Part shown: positions 55,865-64,000 of the stretch, piece after piece | Layout: every line of letters starts with the position of its first letter | Numbering within the stretch: the first letter of the stretch is position 1 | From: DOZZ01 sp963792655 | Lineage (GTDB): Bacteria; Acidobacteriota; Terriglobia; Bryobacterales; Bryobacteraceae | Direction: 5' to 3' | DNA length: 64,000 bases | NCBI GenBank assembly: GCA_963792655.1 | Contig: CAWBWU010000003.1 | Location: 434,001-498,000 of the forward strand | The notes under the pieces: generated by a model | What the model saw: the letters and a program-made list of their open reading frames with translations, nothing else | The model's database searches: none | Told to the model about the DNA's origin: nothing | Translations under genes and position numbers: made by a program

Positions 55865-55890
55865 CCGCTCGCTGACGCGCGGTACGTACG
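55865..55890 (+). repeat. Dispersed intergenic repeat, copy 4
   Basis: CCGCTCGCTGACGCGCGGTA then CGTACG; close to copy 3, with one CG unit lost. Confidence 0.55.
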
Positions 55891-55940
55891 GGCCCCTTCT
55901 GAGACGCGACGAAACGGAGCGCAATGGCACGGGCGATAAA

Positions 55941-55984
55941 CAAAAAGCCCGGCCAATCTTGACGAATGGCCGGGCCTTTTTTTA
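55941..55984. terminator. Bidirectional intrinsic terminator
   Basis: GCCCGGCCA and TGGCCGGGC arms (55947-55955 and 55967-55975) with T-runs on both sides (eight T on the plus strand, five on the minus). It lies just after the second TonB receptor and ends that transcript. Confidence 0.8.
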
Positions 55985-55999
55985 GAACAACTTCTGCAA

Positions 56000-58900
56000 C
56001 TAGAACTGAATACGGATTAACGTCTGCAGTACGCGAGCTGAGCCAACTGCGCCCGGGGTCGGCACGGTCACTGCACCGAAGCCGGTTACGTTCACCAACT
56101 GTCCAGCCGCATTGTACGGAGTGGCGTTGTTCGCCAGCCCTGAGTTCAATCCCGAGAAGTTCAGAGTGGTGTTCAACCCGGTGAAGTTTGCATGGTTGAA
56201 CACGTTGAAAGCATCCACGCGGAACTGAATCTTCGCGCGTTCCTTGACAGAAAACTCCTTCTGCAAGGACATATCGAAGTTGATCAGGCCCGGCGCGTAA
56301 AGGAAGTTCACGCCCGATTCCAGGCCAATGCTGCCCGGCTGCGGCGCGAAGAAGCAAGCGGCGTTCAGGCGGTTGAACGGATCGCTCGAACCGGTGTACG
56401 GATTGCAGCCCTTCACCACGCCGATACGAGCGCCTTCGGAGGTCGCGTTCGCCAGCGGGTTCCCGGTCATGTTCTGGCTGCCAACGCCGGAGATGCTAAA
56501 CCCGGGCGTGAACGGAGCGCCGGTGGTCAGCAGGGTGACCCCCGATAACTGCCATCCATTGGTGACGGCGTGGGTGAACGCATTGCCGAACTGCAAATTT
56601 CGGCGCGTTGTAGACGTAGTTGATGGCAAGCACCTGGCGGCGGTCGAAGCTGGCCGGACCGTAGTCCGCAGCCTTTGTGAGACTGTCGGAGCGAACCCAA
56701 GTGGTGTCGCTGCTGGCGGTGGTCAGCACTTTGCTCCAGGTGTAAGCGAGGCCCATGAAGAGACCGTGGCCGAAGCGCTGTTTGCAGGCTGGCCTGCAGC
56801 GCGTTGTAGTTCGAGGTCGCGTTGCTCTCATAAAGATGAACTTGCCGAAGCCGCGAAGCGGCCGCAGGAAATTAGCCGATCAGCGCGTTGTTGCCGAGCA
56901 GCGCTTTCGGGTTGGCGGCGACCAGGGTCGGAGTCCTGATTTTGCGGCAGGAAGTCCGCGCCATACGGAACAGGGTTCAGGTTGCGGTTGTCCTGCAGGT
57001 GCCGCGCGAGCGAACCCACATACGCGGTGTCGAGAACCATGCTGAAAGGCAGCCGGGTCTGCACGCTGAACTGATAGTCATACGTGGTCGGCAGCTTGCC
57101 TGTCGGATCGGCCGCATACACGGTCGGCGGCGCGAGCAGCACGTTGTTGGGGTTGATGTCCTGCGCGAAGCCATAGGTAAGCGTGGGCTGCACCGACTCG
57201 GGCGGATTGCGCACGAAGTCGAATACGCGGTTGCCCTGGAAGCGGTCGTAGATAGATACCGCCGCCGGTGCGGATCACAACGTTCTGCTTGCCGGTCACA
57301 TCCCAGGCAAAGCCGAAGCGCGGACCCCACTGCGGGCCGCGGTTCGTTCTGCAGGTACTTGTTAATTCCCTTGCCTGCCTGGCAGAATCCCGTTGAACGG
57401 ATCGCCGCTGCCGGGCACTTCCAGGCCGATGTCATAAGCGGGCAGCGTCGTGTTGGTCGCGGCGTCATACGCCATGCGTTTCCCACTAACCAGCGTCGGC
57501 ACATATAGCCGCGGAGCCTTCGCCGGATCCCATGCACTCAGCACGAAGGTCGAAGCCTGCAGGGAAGAATCGTACTGCGGCTGATACCAGGACACCCGCA
57601 GCCCGTAATCGAGAGTCAGGCGGGGAGTGATCTTCCAGGTATCTTCGATGAACCCTTCAATGTTCCAGTAGCGATACATGCCGTTGATGTAGCCGCTGGC
57701 CTGATCGAAGTCTGGTACACGCCGAGCGCTGCGTTTGAGTAGCCGTAGCCGGTATCGTACGGGTTGCTCGAAGTGTCGCCGAAGTTGTAGCTGCCGTTGT
57801 TGTCGTCGAACGAGGTCTGGTCTTTGCGGCTGCGCTGCAGATAGAAGCCGGTCTTAAACGTGTGCGCCCCAGATTTTCGTCAGGTTGTCGCTGAAGTCGA
57901 TGGTGGTGTTGTAGTTGTGGAACGGAGCATCGTTCGTCACGAAAGTCGGGCCGTTCGCAAGGTGCGTGCCGCTGAACGTGGCGTTCGGGATGTAGTCGTC
58001 CTGAACCGCGCTCGGATAGAGCAACGGAAGATTCATGCCGCAGGTTGTGCGGCGCAATACCTGGCCTTGCTCGGTGATGTCGATCGTGTTCTTCGTGAAA
58101 CCCCAGTTGACTTCGTTCGTCATCGTCGGACTCAACACCCAGGTTGCTCCCGCTGCGAGACTATGTCCCGGCGTGGGTCCGCGATATTGGTGATCGGCAC
58201 CGTCGGTCCCAGCACGAAAGATCCGTAGGGCAGCACATTCGGCTGAACGTTATTGATGTAGTGGCCGAACACGCGCAAATTCTGCGTGATGTTGTAGTCG
58301 AGGCGAAGCAGGTCTTCGCGGCGCGGCTGCTGACCGGAAAGCTGCGACGTGTAGTTGTAGCCGGTGCCCACGGTGTTCGGCAGCGGATAAAGGTTGAGCA
58401 GCGCGATGCCCGGCGCGTACAAGCGGTTGCCGGGAATCAGATTGCCCGGAAATGGCGCGTCGTGGTTGGGTCTTTGATGACGAGCGGCTTGTTGTTGTTG
58501 TCGACGCTCTTTGAAAAGTCACCCATGCGTTCGAGCGCCGTGGGAACCGTGATGTTCCTGGGGCTGTTCGGTAGCAACTGCTTCTGCCATTCCTGACTGA
58601 AGAAGAAGAACAGCTTGTTTCTGGTTTGCGGGAGCAGCTTCGGGATGAACACCGGACCGCCAATCGTGTAACCCGGATCGTTGTAACGGAATTTATTGCG
58701 CGGCAGACCGCGAACATTGTTGATGAAGGTGTTCGCGTTCAGATCGTCGTGACGGTGATACCAGTAGCCGCTGCCGTGAAACTGCGCGGTACCGCTCTTT
58801 GTCACCATTGAAATCTGAGCGCCGGCATTGCGTCCGTACTCAGCCTGGTACATGCCGGTCAAAATCTTGAATTCCTGAATCGAATCCAGGCTGACGGTGA

Positions 58901-59525
58901 CGTTCTGGCTGCCGTTCGCGCCCGTGTCGACATCGCCGATGCCGTTGATCGTGAGCTGATTCTCCGTGCCGCGGTTGCCATTCACCTGAATGCCGCTCAG
59001 GCCGCCAACACCGCCGACCGAGAAGTTGGCTGTATCGACCACGCCAGGAATCAGCTTGGCCAAATCCAACGCATTGCGGCCGTTGACCTCAATGTTTTCG
59101 ATTTGCTTCGCCACGATGGTTGCCGAACGCTCTGAGCTTTCGGTCTGCAACAACGCCGCTTGACCGGTAATCTCGATGGAGTCTGAGGTCGCACCGACTT
59201 CCATCACCAGATCGCCGATGCCCGCTTTATCATTTGCGTCGAGGGGGATATTCGGCTTGAGCAGCGTCTTGAAGCCGGGCACTTCGACGCGCAGTTCGTA
59301 CGTTCCAGGCTGCAGTCCGGCAACGACGAAATCGCCCTGCTCATTCGTTTTTACCGGTACGACGATTTTTTTCTGTGTCTCGGTAGCCGTTACAGCGGCA
59401 TTTCCGATTGCGGCGCCTTGCGAATCAACCACGCGCCCGCTGATCGAACCGGAGACTGTCTGTGCATTCGCGGAAAGCGCGAATAAGGAAAACACCAGGG
59501 CTATCGCCGTGGATAGTTTGTTCAT
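56000..59525 (-). pseudogene. TonB-dependent receptor (Oar-like), multiply frameshifted
   Basis: Signal peptide (LSTAIALVFSLFALSANAQ), carboxypeptidase-regulatory-like domain (VSGSISGRVVDSQGAAIGNA), plug domain (EIEVNGRNALDLAKLIPGVV-type, QLTINGIGDVDTGANGSQNV) and barrel to RVLQTLIRIQF. The reading frame changes near 58455, 58145, 57870, 57712, 57375, 57345, 57255, 56935, 56830, 56790 and 56600, mixing missing and extra bases (for example GAG-GCA seen as GAGCA). The family-like sequence is kept between breaks. ~1175 residues if repaired. Ligand unknown. Confidence 0.85.
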
Positions 59526-59623
59526 ATCGACCCCTTAACCAAAGTGAAAAACGTGTGGGAAGTATATGGAACAAAGAAATAAATTGCAAGGTGGGATCAA
59601 ATGCGGAGAAATACAAAAGGAAA

Positions 59624-59653
59624 TGGCGCGGCGCCGATTACGACGCCGCGCCA
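59624..59653 (-). terminator. Intrinsic terminator of the stress-protein gene
   Basis: Perfect 10-bp stem TGGCGCGGCG/CGCCGCGCCA with a 10-nt loop, followed on the minus strand by TTTCCTTTTG, 19 nt after the stop of the gene at 59672. Confidence 0.7.
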
Positions 59654-59671
59654 TGGTACAGCGCTAGAAGC

Positions 59672-60799
59672 TTAACGAGCGGTGTTCGATACTGAACCGC
59701 GCACCTTGTCCCAACCGTGGCGCACAGCGTCCTTCACTTCGTCCCAGGCGCCCTCACCGCGGCCGTCCCAATCGCGGCGCAGGTCGGGCTCTACGTCTGA
59801 CCACTGCCGTCCGGCATGCGAGGTAGCAGCGGTGCTGCCCATGTTGTAGGCCGGAGCGTAATAGTCATAATTCTGGCCAAGACCGCTGTAACGGCTTTCG
59901 TAATGACGCTGGTAGTCTTTGTCGGAATCGCCCCAGCTACCGGTTTCGTCGTCACGGCGAACGTCAGAGTGCGTCGCGCTGCTGACCGTTTCCTTCGTCT
60001 TCTCCCAGCCATGCTCGACGCTCTGCTTGGTTTTGTCCCAGGCATTCTCGGTGCCCTGCTTGGTCTTGTCCCAGGCGTTCTCGCCGGTATGTTCCCAGTC
60101 CTTGCGAGCGTTGTGCTCCAGGTCATCCGCGCGATCAGTGAACGTGGATTCCGCCAATCCAGCGGTACCTACGCCTGTCGCTCCCGTCATGCCTGCAGCG
60201 GTCATGCCGGTTCCGTAACCTGCATTTGAGGAAGACGGCCGATCGTACGTACGGATCATCGCATCACGCGAATCGTCCGTAGCGTCAGAATCCCCGTCCA
60301 CGTTCGTCGCTCCATGCTGTTGGAGGATCGCCTGTGCGCGGCTCGCGTCTGCATCGTCTGCATGCACGCTCACCAGCACTTCACCATTCTTCAGGCGATT
60401 TGCATAATGGCTCTGATCTTCATCCGGAATGCCGGCATGCGAAAGACCGCCGATAACTCCGCCGGCGGCGGCGCCAACACCCAGACCGGTGAGCGCTGCC
60501 GCAATCGGGCCCGCTGCCAGCACAGGTCCGATGCCGGGAATCGCGAGCGCTACCAATCCGGCTACCAGCCCGATGCCGCCGCCGATCGCTGCACCACGCG
60601 CGACACCGCCCCCCGTGTCTTCTGCCACGCTGCCGTCGCTATAGTCTGACGTGCTTGCATTACTTGTTCTGCCGCTCTGGTTGTTATCGCCCGCGACGAT
60701 GCTCACATGATCGTGCGTGAACCCGCTGTTCTCCAGATCGCGGACCACTGCCTCGGCTGCCTGGAAATCTCGAAATAGACCAACGACTGTTTTCGACAT
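59672..60799 (-). CDS. General-stress-protein-17M-like protein with glycine zipper and LEA-like repeats
   Basis: 375 residues from ATG 60799 (AAGGAG 5-10 nt upstream). The N-terminus SKTVVGLFRDFQAAEAVVRD and VSIVAG matches GSP17M-like domains. Residues ~65-120 are a Gly/Ala-rich membrane-interacting stretch (GIGLVAGLVALAIPGIGPVL). From ~215 on, repeats of WDKTKQGTENAWDKTKQ and EHGWEKTKET resemble LEA or CsbD-like helical repeats. The C-terminus repeats the pattern (GAWDEVKDAVRHGWDKVRG). Probably helps under dehydration or osmotic stress; inferred. Confidence 0.8.
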   Translation of the reverse strand: MSKTVVGLFRDFQAAEAVVRDLENSGFTHDHVSIVAGDNNQSGRTSNASTSDYSDGSVAEDTGGGVARGAAIGGGIGLVAGLVALAIPGIGPVLAAGPIAAALTGLGVGAAAGGVIGGLSHAGIPDEDQSHYANRLKNGEVLVSVHADDADASRAQAILQQHGATNVDGDSDATDDSRDAMIRTYDRPSSSNAGYGTGMTAAGMTGATGVGTAGLAESTFTDRADDLEHNARKDWEHTGENAWDKTKQGTENAWDKTKQSVEHGWEKTKETVSSATHSDVRRDDETGSWGDSDKDYQRHYESRYSGLGQNYDYYAPAYNMGSTAATSHAGRQWSDVEPDLRRDWDGRGEGAWDEVKDAVRHGWDKVRGSVSNTAR

Positions 60800-60870
60800 G
60801 ACTACTCCTTCCGTGGAAAACCAATGCACGATGACTGCCGATTCACATAGCAGTAAAATGGATACGTTTG

Positions 60871-61272
60871 ATGCACGCTTCGCCGTTGCGCGCCGTCTGT
60901 TGCCTCCTCGTTCTGGGAGCATGCGCCTTTGCCCAGAAGGCTGAGCCCGAGCGACTCCCCGCGCCCACTGCGGGCCGCGCTGCGACCGCGAGCGGAAGCT
61001 TGAGCGGACGCCAGCAGATGCAGTATGCCGTTGCGGTGCGAGCGCATGCCATGATGACGATCACCGTCCAATCGCCCGTCGCGCGCGCATTCGACATTGA
61101 GGTCTATGACGACCGCGCCAACAAAGTAACCGTACGGGCAGCAGGCCCTGGCCGCTGGACCGTCGCCCCACCAGCCGCAGGTGATTACCAGGTATCCGTG
61201 ATCCGCGTTGCGCCCGGCCGAGGCGCGACACCGTATCGATTGAGCATCACCACCCGTTCATTGCACCGCTAA
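60871..61272 (+). CDS. Small secreted hypothetical protein
   Basis: 133 residues from ATG 60871 with a signal peptide (LRAVCCLLVLGACAFAQ). A beta-sandwich-like domain (AVAVRAHAMMTITVQSPVA, AFDIEVYDDRANKVTVRA, GDYQVSVIRV) looks like a PPC-type C-terminal module. No enzymatic motifs. Its start faces the stress-protein gene (divergent promoter of ~70 nt). Confidence 0.75.
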   Translation: MHASPLRAVCCLLVLGACAFAQKAEPERLPAPTAGRAATASGSLSGRQQMQYAVAVRAHAMMTITVQSPVARAFDIEVYDDRANKVTVRAAGPGRWTVAPPAAGDYQVSVIRVAPGRGATPYRLSITTRSLHR

Positions 61273-61370
61273 CAAAATCGCGGACTGAAACAAAACCATT
61301 TCAGGGGCGCAGGTGCGACTCGCGGCGAATCGAATCGGGGTGTATAACGAAAAGACATCAGGAGTAACTT

Positions 61371-62180
61371 ATGCTGCCTCTCACCGATTCCATGCGTGAC
61401 CAATACCGGCAGATGTTCGACAGTTGCGAGATCAACCCCGATCGCGCCACAACAGTCGACCGTCTGGCGTCGGCAATCGCCAGCAATAAAGATCGTTATA
61501 ACGGTGTCGGCACGCCGTTGAACATTCCCTGGTTCTTCATCGGCATTGTGCACAACATGGAGTGCTCATTGAAATTTACTGAGCACCTTCACAATGGCGA
61601 CCCCCTGACTGCCTCCACGGTCAACGTACCTAAGGGCCGCCCCAAAGGAACACCACCGTTCACGTGGGAGCAAAGTGCAACCGACTCGCTCACCTTCCAA
61701 GGCCTGGACCATGTCACTGACTGGACGCTGCCCGGCGTGCTCTATCAGCTCGAAAAATACAACGGCTTTGGCTATCGCACGACGCGGCCTGAAGTGTTTA
61801 CGCCTTACCTGTGGAGCTTCTCGAATCATTACACCAAAGGCAAATTTGTCAGCGACCACAAGTTCGATCCGGACGCGGCATCCAACCAATGCGGCGCCGC
61901 CGTATTATTGAGGAGCATGTCGGAAAACGGCGCGATCTCCTTCGATATGGCCGGCAATCCCGCAGCGCCGCCGTCGCCAACTGAAGCGAGCGTCCAAGCC
62001 ATGTCGCCGCTGGTGACATATTCAGAAACAGATAGTTCCGCTGCAGCCATCACGCTGCAACGCGCGTTAAATACTTTCCCGAGCATCTTTCTGCGCGTCG
62101 ACGGAGTGCCCGGCAAAAACACGTCCGATGCTTTCCACACCGTGACCGGACATTTTCTACAAGGCGACCCGCGTGGATGA
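61371..62180 (+). CDS. Lysozyme-family protein (COG5526-like)
   Basis: 269 residues, no clear signal peptide. NIPWFFIGIVHNMECSLKF with the catalytic-type Glu, EHLHNGDPLTASTV, PPFTWEQSATDSLTF, VLYQLEKYNGFGYR, YLWSFSNHYTKGKFVSDH and NQCGAAVLLRSM are the conserved motifs of this peptidoglycan-degrading family. The last ~60 residues (ITLQRALNTFPSIFLRVDG) resemble a peptidoglycan-binding unit. Overlaps the following kinase by 8 nt. Confidence 0.88.
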   Translation: MLPLTDSMRDQYRQMFDSCEINPDRATTVDRLASAIASNKDRYNGVGTPLNIPWFFIGIVHNMECSLKFTEHLHNGDPLTASTVNVPKGRPKGTPPFTWEQSATDSLTFQGLDHVTDWTLPGVLYQLEKYNGFGYRTTRPEVFTPYLWSFSNHYTKGKFVSDHKFDPDAASNQCGAAVLLRSMSENGAISFDMAGNPAAPPSPTEASVQAMSPLVTYSETDSSAAAITLQRALNTFPSIFLRVDGVPGKNTSDAFHTVTGHFLQGDPRG

Positions 62181-64000
62181 GGCAAGCACAAGCGTAAGCA
62201 ACACTGCTGCCGCGGAAACCAGAATCGCGGAACTAGAGTCCGCACTGGAACGCGAACGTGCGAACGTGCGCGTCTTGCGTCTCCGTAACAAAGTATCGCA
62301 AGCACTCACCGAATCGAATTCGCTCACCGAAGCCGCGCCGAAACTACTCGACGCGTTCTGCAACAACGTCGGCTGCAGCGTAGGCGCGCTGTGGACCGTC
62401 GAACCGCGGTGGAACCTTCTGCGCTGCACGCACGTGTACCGCACCTCGGGGCCGCCCGGCCAATACGAAACGGTCTCGCGGCAGCGCACCTTTGTGAAAG
62501 GCGTCGGCTTGCCCGGCCGCGTGTGGGCGAGCCAGGAACCGGCCTGGATCGAAGACGTTTCGACGGACAAGAACTTTCCGCGCGGTCCGGCGCTTGCCAG
62601 CGAAGGTTTGCGGACTGGCTTCGCGTTCCCGGTCGTCTCAGCCGAGGGCGTGCAGGGCATCATGGAATTCTTCAGCAACGGCTTGCTCCCGCAGAGCCCC
62701 GATCTGACCAGTGCCTTTCATGAGATCGGAACGCAGATCGGTATCTTCATCGAACGCAAACGAGCCGACGAAGCACTCGACCGCTTCTTTACGCTTTCGC
62801 TCGACATGCTGTGCGTGGCAGGCTTCGATGGAATCTACCGCCGTCTGAATCCCGCCTGGGAGAAGATTCTGGGCTACACGCTTGAAGATCTGCAATCGCG
62901 GCCCTTCATGGATTTCGTCCATCCGGAAGACCAGAACGCGACGCTGAGCGAGATGGAGAAGCTCGCGAGCGGCACCTACCAAACCATCTCGTTCGAGAAT
63001 CGCTATCGATGCAAAGACGGCAGCTACCGCTGGCTGCTATGGAACGCTGCCCCGTTTGCCAGCCAGCAACTGATCTATGCCGCGGCGCGTGACATCACCG
63101 ATCGCAAGCAAACGGAAAGTAAAGTCCGGCGCTTGAAAGAAGTTGCAGAACAGGCCAGCACTGCCAAGAGCGACTTTCTCGCGCGGATGAGTCATGAAAT
63201 CCGCACGCCGATGAACGCAATCATCGGCATGGCCGATCTGCTGTGGGAGTCGCCGCTGAGCCCCGAGCAGCGTGAGTACGTGCGCATTTTCAGGCGCGCG
63301 GGCGATAACCTGCTCACGCTGATCAACGACATTCTCGACTTGTCGAAGATCGAGTCGGGCCACATCGATATCGCGCATATCGATTTCCAGGTGACCGACA
63401 TCGTCGAGAAGGCAGTGGAGATGATGGCAGCGCGCGCGCATGAGAAAGGCATCGAGATCGCCTACCAGATCGCGCCCGACATTCACGACGAGTTGGTCGG
63501 CGACCCGCACCGGTTACGTCAGGTTCTGTTGAACCTGCTTGGCAACGCGGTCAAGTTCACGCATCAAGGCGAAGTGCTGCTGCGCGTGGAAGCCGATCCC
63601 GCAAACGATACTGAGTTGCACTTCGCGGTTTCCGATACCGGCATCGGCATTCCGCAGGAGAAGCTCGCGATGGTGTTTGAAAGCTTCACGCAAGCTGATT
63701 CTGCAACCACCAACACCTACGGCGGCACGGGCCTGGGGCTGACGATTTCGAAGCAGCTCGTGGAACTGATGGGCGGCACAATCCAGGTCGAAAGCAAAGT
63801 GGGCGCAGGCAGCACGTTCTCGTTCAACGTGCCTTTCGCGCTGCCTTCCCATCCGCCGTCGCGGCCCGACTTGCCGGTGGTTGATCTGAAAGGCATGGAG
63901 ACGCTGGTGGTCGACGACAACGCGACCAATCGCATGATCCTGCGCGAGATGCTGGCCGGCTGGGGTGCTTTGGTCACCGAAGCTGCCAATGGCGAGGAGG
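62173..64000 (+). CDS. GAF-PAS hybrid sensor histidine kinase, 3'-truncated by window edge
   Basis: GTG 62173 overlaps the lysozyme stop (GTGGATGA), and the frame is open to the window end (609 residues seen). A short coiled coil (AELESALERERANVRVLRLR) is followed by GAF (CSVGALWTVEPRWNLLRC, KGVGLPGRVWASQEPAWIED), PAS (LDMLCVAGFDGIYRRLNPAW, VHPEDQNATLSE), HisKA (LARMSHEIRTPMNAIIGMAD), HATPase (LLNLLGNAVKFTHQGE, FAVSDTGIGIPQEKL, GTGLGLTISKQLVELMGG), and the start of a receiver (METLVVDDNATNRMILREML). No membrane segment. Likely BarA-like phosphorelay component. Confidence 0.93.
   Translation, partial: MDEASTSVSNTAAAETRIAELESALERERANVRVLRLRNKVSQALTESNSLTEAAPKLLDAFCNNVGCSVGALWTVEPRWNLLRCTHVYRTSGPPGQYETVSRQRTFVKGVGLPGRVWASQEPAWIEDVSTDKNFPRGPALASEGLRTGFAFPVVSAEGVQGIMEFFSNGLLPQSPDLTSAFHEIGTQIGIFIERKRADEALDRFFTLSLDMLCVAGFDGIYRRLNPAWEKILGYTLEDLQSRPFMDFVHPEDQNATLSEMEKLASGTYQTISFENRYRCKDGSYRWLLWNAAPFASQQLIYAAARDITDRKQTESKVRRLKEVAEQASTAKSDFLARMSHEIRTPMNAIIGMADLLWESPLSPEQREYVRIFRRAGDNLLTLINDILDLSKIESGHIDIAHIDFQVTDIVEKAVEMMAARAHEKGIEIAYQIAPDIHDELVGDPHRLRQVLLNLLGNAVKFTHQGEVLLRVEADPANDTELHFAVSDTGIGIPQEKLAMVFESFTQADSATTNTYGGTGLGLTISKQLVELMGGTIQVESKVGAGSTFSFNVPFALPSHPPSRPDLPVVDLKGMETLVVDDNATNRMILREMLAGWGALVTEAANGEE

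Noticed and set aside
60800..60922. Longer N-terminus for the stress protein
   Set aside because: The extra 41 codons overlap the divergent gene and lack family resemblance; ATG 60799 has a strong ribosome site.
1..64000. CRISPR array
   Set aside because: No regularly spaced direct repeats found on either strand; repeats seen are isolated and irregularly spaced.

Overview
The window most likely comes from an acidobacterium of the Solibacteres/Bryobacterales type. It is GC-rich and carries several families typical of that group: two Oar-like TonB-dependent receptors with an N-terminal carboxypeptidase-regulatory-like domain, a VWFA-related secreted protein, a GH5 enzyme ending in the Solibacter-type C-terminal domain, many secreted TPR proteins, and many Gfo/Idh/MocA oxidoreductases and xylose-isomerase-like TIM-barrel proteins. 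No plasmid or phage backbone, CRISPR array or intact insertion sequence is visible. It reads as ordinary chromosome.

Layout. 0-14 kb: the 3' part of an OPT transporter, then a reverse-strand run of TonB receptor (broken), two TPR genes and a VWFA-like gene. Facing it is a forward pair: a transmembrane regulator with two malectin-like sensor domains, and a TPR protein fused to a Cys-type iodothyronine-deiodinase-like domain. A TIM-barrel gene follows. 14-18 kb: clade-3 catalase (frameshifted) divergent from an OxyR with both redox cysteines and a textbook ATAG-N7-CTAT operator between them, then a GT39-like membrane glycosyltransferase. 18-25.5 kb: a tightly packed forward operon of Gfo/Idh, FGE-like, ApbE, Gfo/Idh, two TIM-barrel isomerase/lyase-like proteins and an MFS symporter, which I read as a sugar or glycoside catabolic cassette. 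25.4-30 kb: a GTAG-type REP pair, an ArsR-SRPBCC-membrane protein operon, GH5, rhomboid protease, tRNA-Sec and a Sel1-repeat protein. 30-34 kb: assimilatory sulfate reduction operon cysD-cysN-cysH-tauE/safE, then tRNA-Gln. 34-42.5 kb: a small two-TM protein, an alpha/beta-hydrolase-domain secreted protein, a VIT-type metal transporter, a two-component system divergent from a PepSY-like protein, and a PQQ-type beta-propeller. 42.5-47.4 kb: Gfo/Idh, TIM-barrel and PhyH dioxygenase genes (a second small catabolic group), a beta-helix secreted protein and a YCII-domain remnant. 47.4-55.7 kb: a SET-domain protein, carboxylesterase, aldo/keto reductase, PQQ dehydrogenase and a PAS hybrid histidine kinase. 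55.7-64 kb: a second broken TonB receptor, a glycine-zipper stress protein with LEA-like repeats, a COG5526-type lysozyme and a GAF-PAS hybrid kinase that runs off the end.

A property of the whole window is its density of frameshifts (about 30, in at least 14 genes, mostly single-base gains or losses). They are concentrated in the two TonB receptors and the first two genes of the 18 kb operon. Sequencing or assembly error is the simplest explanation, but gene decay cannot be excluded from the sequence alone. For those genes I give one span for the reconstructed gene and the approximate break points.
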